Below are positions 40,768 to 47,155 of a DNA stretch of 47,155 bases, piece by piece. Both the position numbers and the translations under genes were made by a program. Every line of letters starts with the position of its first letter. Within the stretch, counting starts at the first letter, position 1. The DNA lies in NCBI GenBank assembly GCA_009786185.1, contig WQTS01000128.1, positions 1-47,155 on the forward strand. The letters run 5' to 3'. This DNA comes from Bacteroidota bacterium. GTDB taxonomy: Bacteria; Bacteroidota; Bacteroidia; Bacteroidales; WCHB1-69. The notes below the pieces were generated by a model. That model had not been told where the DNA came from. It ran no database searches and saw only the letters and a list, made by a program, of their open reading frames with translations.

Positions 40768-42633
40768 ATGAAAAACATTGTAATTCAGTGGGATAGCGGG
40801 AAATGCAAAACCTGCTATTCCTGCATTAGGGCATGTAAAGTAAAGGCTATTCATGTAAAAAACAATAGCGTGTTTCCCTATTTTGAAGAAGCGCAATGTA
40901 TTCACTGCGGGCATTGTATTGCAGCATGTGCCTACCATGCCATTTCCTACTTTGATTCAAAAGAGCAGGTAAAAGCAATGCTTAACTCCGGCAATAAAGT
41001 GGCGGCGGTTTGCGCACCCTCTATTGCCGGGGAGTTTGTGGATATTGCCGACTACCGGAAATTTGTGAAAATGATTCGCTATTTGGGATTTTCATACGTT
41101 AATGAAATGTCGTTTGGTGTGGACATTGTTGCCGCAAAATACCGCGAACTGACTACCCAAAACAGCAGCGGAAAATTTTACCTTACCAGCCATTGCCCAT
41201 GCGTAGTAGAGTTGATCGAAAAATCGTATCCTGATTTAATTTCAAATCTGCTGCCCACTGTTACACCTGCAGCAGCCATGGCTGTTATTTTAAGAAAACT
41301 ACATGGCAAAACGCTAAAAATTGTTCAGATAACGCCTTGTGTGGCTGCAAAAAACGGCATTGAGCGATATAACAAAGGCATAAATAAAATTGATGCCGTT
41401 ATTACCTTTAAAGAATTACGTGAACTTTTTGAAGAATTTAAAATCAAAGAAGCCTATACCGAATCTTCCGAATTTGATATGCCGTTTGGATATAAAGGCG
41501 GCTTGTATCCGGTTGCCCAAGGTTTTGTAGAAGCCACCGATTTGGATATTACTATTTTGAAAGGAAATACGCAAACTATTGAAGGTAGCCACAATGCCAT
41601 TGAAGCCATCAGGCAGTTTAAAGATTATCATGACACCATTCGTAGCAATATGAACATTTTTTACTGCGAAGGGTGTATCTCCGGTCCCGGGATGTCTCAA
41701 TCCGGAAATAAATATTTAAAACAAACATTTACAAAAGATTACGTAAAGAAACGTTTGCTAAATTTTGAATTGAATCGCTGGTACGGTGAAATTACGCAAC
41801 ACGTGCGATATAAAGAGTTGGAAGTTACGTTTGAGGATAAGGAATATAAAATCGGAGGCAGCGATGAAGTGAAAGTAGCTGTAATGCAGCGTACTTTACA
41901 ACAAATTACCGAACCTAAAAAAGGAATTGAGTTAAACTGCGGGGCTTGCGGCTACGAAACATGTCGCAGCTTGGCTTTGGCGGTGGCGCAAGGCATTGCC
42001 ATTCCGGAAATGTGCATTCCGAATTCGCAACTCGGTTCAAGAGAGGCGGTAATAGATATGCGCAGAAATACCGAAGATTTGGAAAAAGCGCAAGAACGCG
42101 TAAAAGAATTGGAAAAAGAAACGAACACTTTAACTACCAAAACTAATTCTTTAAAATCAGCATTTACCATTTTTATTAGAAACTTGAACCCGGGAATTGT
42201 AATTACAAACCCTGAATTGAAAGTAGTGGATGCAAATCAAAGTTTTGTGGATATTTTAGGCGAAGATGCCCTTGAAATACACGATGTTATTCCTTTTTTA
42301 ATAGGTGCAGACCTTAAATCACTAATTCCTTCAAGCTTAGTATCTCAACTTAACTATATGATGCAACACGAGGAAGGGAGGTTTGTGAAAGATGTTGAAA
42401 TTAACGATAAATTGACGAACTGTACATTGTTTCAACTCATTCCCAATCAATTGTATGGCATTATTATGAGAAATCTGCATTCCAAGGAAGAACGTCCGGA
42501 AGAGATCATTAATCGTATTAATGAGGTGATTGAAGAGAATCTTCGCCAAGTGCAACAAATCGGTTTTATTTTGGGCGAAGGCGCCGCCAAAACAGAAAAA
42601 ATGTTAAATACGATTGTTGAGACGTATAAATAG
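40768..42633 (+). CDS. [FeFe]-hydrogenase-like protein with 4Fe-4S and PAS domains (putative sensor)
   Basis: 621 residues. Two N-terminal 4Fe-4S clusters (KCKTCYSCIRAC with Cys13, 16, 19, 23; QCIHCGHCIAAC). The hydrogenase domain retains H-cluster motifs in altered form: L1 is TSHCPC (residues 140-145), L2 is TPCVAAK (Cys191), L3 is YCEGCISGPG (Cys300 and Cys303). Compared with catalytic enzymes (TSCCPxW, PCxxKK, CxxxC) the first L1 cysteine, used for proton transfer, is His, and the L3 pair is CxxC. A further Fe-S domain (NCGACGYETCRSLALAV) and a PAS domain (about 465-580) follow a coiled coil (EDLEKAQERVKELEKETNTL). This composition fits putative sensory hydrogenases (HsfB-type). No hydrogenase maturation genes (hydE, F, G) are in the window. 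Confidence 0.85.
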   Translation: MKNIVIQWDSGKCKTCYSCIRACKVKAIHVKNNSVFPYFEEAQCIHCGHCIAACAYHAISYFDSKEQVKAMLNSGNKVAAVCAPSIAGEFVDIADYRKFVKMIRYLGFSYVNEMSFGVDIVAAKYRELTTQNSSGKFYLTSHCPCVVELIEKSYPDLISNLLPTVTPAAAMAVILRKLHGKTLKIVQITPCVAAKNGIERYNKGINKIDAVITFKELRELFEEFKIKEAYTESSEFDMPFGYKGGLYPVAQGFVEATDLDITILKGNTQTIEGSHNAIEAIRQFKDYHDTIRSNMNIFYCEGCISGPGMSQSGNKYLKQTFTKDYVKKRLLNFELNRWYGEITQHVRYKELEVTFEDKEYKIGGSDEVKVAVMQRTLQQITEPKKGIELNCGACGYETCRSLALAVAQGIAIPEMCIPNSQLGSREAVIDMRRNTEDLEKAQERVKELEKETNTLTTKTNSLKSAFTIFIRNLNPGIVITNPELKVVDANQSFVDILGEDALEIHDVIPFLIGADLKSLIPSSLVSQLNYMMQHEEGRFVKDVEINDKLTNCTLFQLIPNQLYGIIMRNLHSKEERPEEIINRINEVIEENLRQVQQIGFILGEGAAKTEKMLNTIVETYK

Positions 42634-42659
42634 TGGTTAATGATAATGGTTAGTGATTT

Positions 42660-44096
42660 ATGGCAAAAGATATTATTTCTCAAATAACAGATAACGAATA
42701 CCAATATGGCTTCGTTTCCAACATTGATATAGAGGAGTTTCCCAAAGGATTAAACGAAGAGATTGTTCGTTTGATTTCCAAGCGAAAGAATGAGCCGGAA
42801 TGGTTGCTTGAATTTCGCTTAAAAGCATTTGCAAAATGGCAAACAATGAAAGAACCCGAATGGGCGCATCTCACCTATCAAAAACCAAATTATCAAGAAA
42901 TTACATATCTGGCTATTCCTAAAAAGAAAAATATAGATGAGAAAGAAGACGAGATTGATGCTGAGTTGGTAGATACTTTTAAAAAATTGGGAATTTCATT
43001 AGACGAACAACATTTGTCGGAAGTTGCCGTAGATGCCGTAATAGATTCAATTTCCGTAAAAACCACATTTTCCGAGCAATTAGAGAAAGAAGGGATCATT
43101 TTTTGCTCTTTTGGAGAAGCCGTACACAAATGTCCGGAGTTGATAAAAGAGTATTTAGGCTCAGTAGTGCCTATCGGCGATAACTTTTTCGCCGCACTCA
43201 ATTCGGCGGTTTTCAGCGAGGGTTCTTTTTGCTACATCCCCAAAGGCGTGCGTTGTCCCATGGAACTTTCTACCTATTTTAGAATCAATGCTGCCGGAAC
43301 CGGGCAATTTGAACGTACTTTGCTTATTGCCGATGAAGGCTCGTATGTAAGTTACATGGAAGGCTGTACTGCCCCGCAACGTGATGAAAATCAACTGCAT
43401 GCTGCGGTAGTGGAAATTGTAGCGCTCAAAGACGCCGAAGTGAAATATTCTACCGTTCAAAATTGGTATCCCGGCGATAAAAACGGCAATGGCGGAATTT
43501 ACAATTTTGTTACCAAGCGCGGAATTTGTAAAGGCGCTAATTCCAAAATTTCGTGGACACAAGTGGAAACAGGCTCTGCCGTTACATGGAAATATCCGAG
43601 TTGCGTGTTGCAAGGCGATAACTCCGTAGGCGAATTTTATTCGGTGGCTTTAACTAATAATTTTCAGCAGGCAGACACCGGTACCAAAATGATTCACTTA
43701 GGGAAAAACACGCGTAGCTTAATTGTTTCTAAAGGAATTTCCGCAGGAAAAAGCCAAAACAGCTACAGAGGTTTGGTGCGCGTAGCCAAAAATGCCGAAA
43801 ATGCACGCAATTTTTCACAATGTGACTCGCTGTTAATGAGCGACAAATGTGGCGCACATACTTTTCCTTACATAGATTGCCACAATAAGAGCGCCGTGCT
43901 GGAGCACGAAGCCACCACTTCAAAAATTTCAGACGACCAACTCTTTTACTGCCAACAACGCGGCATTGACAAAGAATCCGCTATCAGCCTAATAGTGAAC
44001 GGTTATGCCAAAGACGTGTTGAATAAACTTCCTATGGAGTTCGCCGCTGAAGCACAAAAATTATTAGCAATCAGCTTAGAAGGGAGTGTAGGGTAA
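42660..44096 (+). CDS. sufB: Fe-S cluster assembly scaffold protein SufB
   Basis: 478 residues, full length. SufB forms the SufBC2D scaffold on which clusters are built. Family segments: [126 protein letters not shown], and [24 protein letters not shown] with the conserved cysteine and ENAR. sufC and sufD, usually directly downstream in Bacteroidota, do not follow; a methyltransferase does, after a hairpin. It begins 26 nt after the [FeFe]-hydrogenase-like gene. Confidence 0.96.
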   Translation: MAKDIISQITDNEYQYGFVSNIDIEEFPKGLNEEIVRLISKRKNEPEWLLEFRLKAFAKWQTMKEPEWAHLTYQKPNYQEITYLAIPKKKNIDEKEDEIDAELVDTFKKLGISLDEQHLSEVAVDAVIDSISVKTTFSEQLEKEGIIFCSFGEAVHKCPELIKEYLGSVVPIGDNFFAALNSAVFSEGSFCYIPKGVRCPMELSTYFRINAAGTGQFERTLLIADEGSYVSYMEGCTAPQRDENQLHAAVVEIVALKDAEVKYSTVQNWYPGDKNGNGGIYNFVTKRGICKGANSKISWTQVETGSAVTWKYPSCVLQGDNSVGEFYSVALTNNFQQADTGTKMIHLGKNTRSLIVSKGISAGKSQNSYRGLVRVAKNAENARNFSQCDSLLMSDKCGAHTFPYIDCHNKSAVLEHEATTSKISDDQLFYCQQRGIDKESAISLIVNGYAKDVLNKLPMEFAAEAQKLLAISLEGSVG

Positions 44097-44098
44097 GA

Positions 44099-44133
44099 TT
44101 TTGGATTCTGAATTTTGAATTCTGAATCCAAAA
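44099..44133. terminator. Long hairpin after sufB
   Basis: TTTTGGATTC at 44099-44108 pairs with GAATCCAAAA at 44124-44133, and inside these GAATT pairs with AATTC around a TTG loop, with one T-T mismatch. That gives a 15-bp stem in the 54-nt gap between sufB and the methyltransferase gene. It may terminate or stabilise the sufB message. The sequence is of the simple ATTCTGAATTTTGAATTC type often seen between Bacteroidota genes. Confidence 0.45.
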
Positions 44134-44150
44134 TTCAAAATTAACAAACC

Positions 44151-44942
44151 ATGCAAGAAAGACATAAAAACCGCCAGCAATATTTTAATGAACAAAGTGA
44201 AAGCACAAGAAAATATGTTTTACCCTACATCCTTCAAGGTATTGATACTGATAAGAAACTTCGAGTACTTGAAATAGGTTGCGGAGAAGGCGGCAACCTG
44301 CTCCCTTTTCTCGAAACCGGATGCGAATGTTATGGTGTTGAGCTATCGGAAACAAGCTACAATAATGCTTTAATATTTTATGAAGAAAATCCTTTAAAGT
44401 CTAATTTACAACTATTAAACAAAAATATTTACGAGGTAACTCCCGATGAAATAGGCGGCGCATTTGATGTTGTCTTTTTACGTGATGTAATTGAGCATAT
44501 TCCTGCACAGGAGCAATTTATGAAACATCTCAAACAATTCATTGCACCGACCGGCGTTGTGTTTTTTGCTTTTCCGCCATGGCGAATGCCTTTTGGCGGA
44601 CATCAGCAAGTCAGTCACAAAAAGTGGATCAGTCGAATGCCATATATTCATGCTTTTCCAAAACCGGTGTACAAAACCATACTAAAAATCTTGGGTTCAT
44701 CGGATAGAGAAATAGAAGGGTTATTGAATTTAGCAGAAACAGGCATTAGTATCAAGCAATTTGAAAAAATTATTCGCCAAGAAAATTATACTGTAAATAG
44801 AAAAACACATTGGTTTATCAATCCAAATTACCAAACTAAATTTGGGTTTAAACCACGGCGGTTACCCAAAATTTTCCAAATTCCTTATTTGCAGGATTTT
44901 TATACTACGGCGGCGTATTATTTATTGAAAATAGAAGAGTGA
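44151..44942 (+). CDS. Class I SAM-dependent methyltransferase
   Basis: 263 residues, no signal peptide. Motif I VLEIGCGEGGNLLPFLE (about residues 38-54) binds SAM. CYGVELSETSYNNA provides the acidic residue of motif II, and FDVVFLRDVIEHIPAQEQFMKHLKQFI is the motif typical of Methyltransf_11/25-type enzymes. The C-terminal part (about 150-263) is basic and aromatic (FPPWRMPFGGHQ, KTHWFINPNYQTKFGFKPRRLP) and resembles methyltransferases acting on lipids or glycans, but the substrate is unknown. Convergent with the downstream protease gene, with only 10 nt between. Confidence 0.85.
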   Translation: MQERHKNRQQYFNEQSESTRKYVLPYILQGIDTDKKLRVLEIGCGEGGNLLPFLETGCECYGVELSETSYNNALIFYEENPLKSNLQLLNKNIYEVTPDEIGGAFDVVFLRDVIEHIPAQEQFMKHLKQFIAPTGVVFFAFPPWRMPFGGHQQVSHKKWISRMPYIHAFPKPVYKTILKILGSSDREIEGLLNLAETGISIKQFEKIIRQENYTVNRKTHWFINPNYQTKFGFKPRRLPKIFQIPYLQDFYTTAAYYLLKIEE

Positions 44943-44952
44943 GAAAAATGTA

Positions 44953-46611
44953 TTATTCTCTTCCTAAAACATATTGATATTCAGTTTTCCCGTCAGAAAT
45001 CCGAAGATCAATAAAGTCGTATTTCTTTCCTTCGGGTAATGCGGCGACCGTCAAAGTAATTTTATTTTCACCCGCTTTCAAATTAAAATCTTTGGACTTC
45101 ATTTTTCCATCGCTTCGTAAACCGTGGGTTATAGTTACTTTCGCATTACCTTTTGTTTCAATAGTAAAAGGAAACTCTTTATCTGTGATAACAAAAGTGT
45201 CGAAATTAAGGTTAAGTTTTTTATTTTCAGGCTCTAATAATAGATTATATGCTTTTAAGAAGTCAGTAATTCCATACCCGAGAGCGCTGTCAGGGGTAGC
45301 GTACTGCATTCCGCTTTTACGCACGGCATCAATAATTTCAAAAGACGTTTTGTATGGAAATGCTTGGCGCAAACAAGCAACCATTCCCGCAAACAAAGGC
45401 GCAGAATACGAAGTGCCGTTGCCGCGAATCGTTTTGTCGGTTTTTAATCCCACATAAGTATGCCAGCCTACGGCGGCGCCATCGGGTTTTATTCTGCCAT
45501 CGTAAGTAGGACCAAATGAGCTGAACGGAGCTTTATTACCGAGCGAATCTGTTGCGCCAACGGCAAGAATATGAGTCGCTTCAGCAGGCGCTCCAATATA
45601 AAACCATTTTTTATTTCCTGAATTTCCGGCACTGTTTACTACGATCATTCCTTTTGAAACGGCAATATCGGCAGCCAATGAAGCGCGACTCGTTTTTCCG
45701 TCCAAACTGCTGTATCCTCTATAGTAAGTAGTATCATCGAATGTTGTGTAGCCTAACGAAGAACTAACGACATCAACTCCTAAGCTGTCGGCAAGCTCAA
45801 GCGCTGCTACCCAATTATCCTCTTCAACCACATATTCGGTACGATTATCCTCTGTTTGAACCAAATAGAAATTGCATGCCGGCGCACTTCCTACCAATTC
45901 TCCCGGAATATAAGCGGCAATGCACGACCAAACTCCGGTACCGTGGTCTCCATCGCGAAAAGTGGAGATTGAAGGTTGCACGATGTTTTTTACGCCACGC
46001 ACCCGATTGTCTGCAAAATGTTGGCGAAAATGACGAATGGTGTCGGCATACAGAAAGCCGCCATCGTGTAGCTGCAACGAAACGCCCTCGCCTTTATAGC
46101 CCAAACGATGCAACCAATGCGCATTATTAATCCGTATTTGTCTGGTTCCTAATCCGTAGTCCAAATCATTCGGAATATCTACTACAGGTATAGCAGCATT
46201 GAAAAACGAAGTATTTTCCTGCGTAAATATTTCCGGTTCACTGCCAATATGGGTTTGTTCAACATAAGCCACAAATTCATTTCCTTTTATTAAAGCAATA
46301 AAATCAGGGTTTTCCGAATAAAAAGTAGCTCCGTTTAGCCATTTTGAAGTTGTTAAAAGCACGGCGGTAGTATCCATTTTTTTAACAGTTTCTATAAATT
46401 TCCGACTCACAGGAATATCGTTTTCCGTGATAGGAATATTAAATTTGTTTCTTTTTTCGATGGCAATGGAAGACAAAAATGCCTCCGGTCTATCTATAGT
46501 ATAGTTGCCTGCGTCTCTAATATTAAACTGCACCCAATATTTTCCGGGCGATTGGGCAAAGAGGAGGGCGGTTAGAAGCAAAAAAATGGAAATGGAGGTT
46601 ATTTTTTTCAT
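44953..46611 (-). CDS. Subtilisin-like (S8) serine protease, secreted
   Basis: 552 residues. Signal peptide MKKITSISIFLLLTALLFAQ. A propeptide-like region (about 20-150) is followed by the S8 domain with the catalytic triad: Asp in LQLHDGGF (near 184), His in DGDHGTGVWS (near 222) and Ser in RGNGTSYSAPLFAG (near 405), plus the oxyanion Asn in VNSAGNSG. A C-terminal beta domain of about 100 residues follows (FTIETKGNAKVTITHG). No T9SS sorting signature is seen, so the protein may stay in the periplasm or be exported by another route. It is probably transcribed with the XRE regulator gene that ends 47 nt upstream. Confidence 0.93.
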   Translation of the reverse strand: MKKITSISIFLLLTALLFAQSPGKYWVQFNIRDAGNYTIDRPEAFLSSIAIEKRNKFNIPITENDIPVSRKFIETVKKMDTTAVLLTTSKWLNGATFYSENPDFIALIKGNEFVAYVEQTHIGSEPEIFTQENTSFFNAAIPVVDIPNDLDYGLGTRQIRINNAHWLHRLGYKGEGVSLQLHDGGFLYADTIRHFRQHFADNRVRGVKNIVQPSISTFRDGDHGTGVWSCIAAYIPGELVGSAPACNFYLVQTEDNRTEYVVEEDNWVAALELADSLGVDVVSSSLGYTTFDDTTYYRGYSSLDGKTSRASLAADIAVSKGMIVVNSAGNSGNKKWFYIGAPAEATHILAVGATDSLGNKAPFSSFGPTYDGRIKPDGAAVGWHTYVGLKTDKTIRGNGTSYSAPLFAGMVACLRQAFPYKTSFEIIDAVRKSGMQYATPDSALGYGITDFLKAYNLLLEPENKKLNLNFDTFVITDKEFPFTIETKGNAKVTITHGLRSDGKMKSKDFNLKAGENKITLTVAALPEGKKYDFIDLRISDGKTEYQYVLGRE

Positions 46612-46658
46612 TGTGGAAAAATAACGATTAAAAGTTGATTTCTCGTGCGTAGATTCTA

Positions 46659-46982
46659 TTATACCTTTTTTAACTCTTCTTGAATTATTTTTCTAAGCAT
46701 CTCAATATCAAAATTATTATTAGTTTGACTATTGATATAGTAGCCACTTTGATTGGCTGTCTCATTGAAAATAAAATGAAAAATATTTGTTGTACTAAGC
46801 AAAGTGGAGAGATCAACTTCCAAAACATCTGCAATTCGTTGCAATCTATCAATTTTAGGTATTGTTGTGCCCCCTTCAATTCGTGCATATGTAGATTGAG
46901 ATACGCCTACTTCCGTTGCCACATATTCTTGAGAAAAGTTTCTTAACTCTCTGATGTTCTTAATGTTATTTCCAATATTCAT
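46659..46982 (-). CDS. XRE-family helix-turn-helix regulator
   Basis: 107 residues from ATG 46982 (MNIGNNIKNIRELR). A start at 47090 would add 36 hydrophobic residues not expected of this family. The Cro/C1-type HTH spans residues 5-60: IRELRNFSQEYVATEVGVSQSTYARIEGG with the recognition helix SQSTYARIE, then IPKIDRLQRIADVLEVDLSTLL. The rest (FHFIFNETANQSGYYINSQ...EMLRKIIQEELKKV) is a short tail with a C-terminal helix, a common arrangement in Bacteroidota XRE proteins. A 13-nt palindrome directly upstream suggests autoregulation. It precedes the S8 protease gene on the same strand. Confidence 0.88.
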   Translation of the reverse strand: MNIGNNIKNIRELRNFSQEYVATEVGVSQSTYARIEGGTTIPKIDRLQRIADVLEVDLSTLLSTTNIFHFIFNETANQSGYYINSQTNNNFDIEMLRKIIQEELKKV

Positions 46983-46986
46983 TATT

Positions 46987-46999
46987 GCATAAATTATGC
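46987..46999. promoter_or_regulatory. Candidate operator of the XRE gene
   Basis: GCATAAATTATGC is a palindrome apart from its central base and lies 5 nt upstream of the XRE start codon. Binding by the regulator here would block its own expression. A 13-nt site is short, so this is only a candidate. Confidence 0.4.
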
Positions 47000-47051
47000 G
47001 CGAAAATAATAAATTATTCAGAAAGTGAATAAAAAAATAGAAGATTACTTT

Positions 47052-47059
47052 TAGTTTTG
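47052..47059 (+). promoter_or_regulatory. -7 element of the gene starting at 47091
   Basis: TAGTTTTG matches TAnnTTTG exactly, ending 31 nt before the ATG at 47091. It is divergent from the XRE gene; the shared intergenic region is 108 nt. Confidence 0.5.
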
Positions 47060-47090
47060 CGATGTTAATTAAATATAAATCTTTATGCAC

Positions 47091-47155
47091 ATGAAAAAAA
47101 TTATCTTTTTCTTATTTTTTGGCGCGCTCTTTATTGGGGGATATGCGCAGTTTGA
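47091..47155 (+). CDS. 5' end of an exported-protein gene (cut by window end)
   Basis: ATG at 47091 opens a frame that stays open to the window end. The 21 complete codons encode a signal peptide: MKKIIFFLFF, then GALFIGG, ending YAQF, with the Ala-Gln cleavage site common in this window. Product unknown. A -7 element lies just upstream and the gene is divergent from the XRE regulator. Confidence 0.7.
   Translation, partial: MKKIIFFLFFGALFIGGYAQF

Noticed and set aside
46983..47090. Longer XRE protein with hydrophobic N-terminus
   Set aside because: XRE proteins start at the HTH; the added residues cover the likely operator and the divergent promoter.
1..47155. tRNA, rRNA, riboswitch or transposase genes
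   Set aside because: Looked for tRNA-like cloverleaf ends, rRNA signatures and DDE or tyrosine recombinase motifs while reading; none was recognised, although a covariance-model search could not be run.

Overview
The window looks like a chromosomal segment of a low-GC Bacteroidota bacterium, probably an anaerobe of Bacteroidales type. The evidence is: two proteins with type IX secretion (T9SS) C-terminal sorting domains, many genes with the Bacteroidota -7 element TAnnTTTG just upstream, no clear Shine-Dalgarno sequences, a gingipain-family C25 protease, and anaerobic functions (butyrate kinase, 3,5-diaminohexanoate dehydrogenase, an [FeFe]-hydrogenase-like protein). The species cannot be named from this sequence.

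Layout. 1-6222 (minus): four exported-protein genes, a lipoprotein, two outer-membrane barrels and a very large surface protein (alpha/beta-hydrolase plus beta-helix repeats) that runs off the left edge. 6381-16012: gyrA (minus), a T9SS adhesin-like protein (minus), then aroE and parC (plus), and kdd (minus). 16168-26787 (plus): a type I restriction-modification operon whose hsdR, hsdS and hsdM genes are separated by an AAA ATPase, a small membrane protein, a PHP-domain/ABC-type ATPase, a 94-aa partner and a 25-codon micro-ORF. 26834-30237 (minus): buk, nadK and an outer-membrane porin-like gene as a coupled operon. 30367-34991 (plus): a YgiQ-type radical SAM protein, a NatAB-like ABC exporter and folK. 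35072-44942 (plus): the C25 protease, a glutamine synthetase, an [FeFe]-hydrogenase-like PAS protein, sufB and a methyltransferase. 44953-46982 (minus): a subtilisin-like protease and an XRE regulator. A new exported-protein gene starts at 47091 and is cut by the window end.

Two themes stand out. First, the restriction operon is a nested defence island. Its central genes are much more AT-rich than hsdM, and the PHP-ATPase, small protein, micro-ORF and hsdM are chained by overlapping start and stop codons. The PHP-ATPase occupies the kind of position that the anticodon nuclease PrrC has in some type IC loci. Second, small repeats pervade the window. A 28-nt palindrome family (GTAGGGG...CCCCTAC) occurs five times, three of them in frame inside aroE, parC and the ABC permease. 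A separate repeat of about 45 nt (AATCCTG...GGTTCAA) occurs five times, mostly at gene ends, where it supplies stop codons. It also brackets the restriction island as inverted copies.

No rRNA, tRNA, CRISPR array or transposase gene was recognised. No stretch longer than 300 bases lacks a gene; the longest gap (20611-20869) holds repeats.
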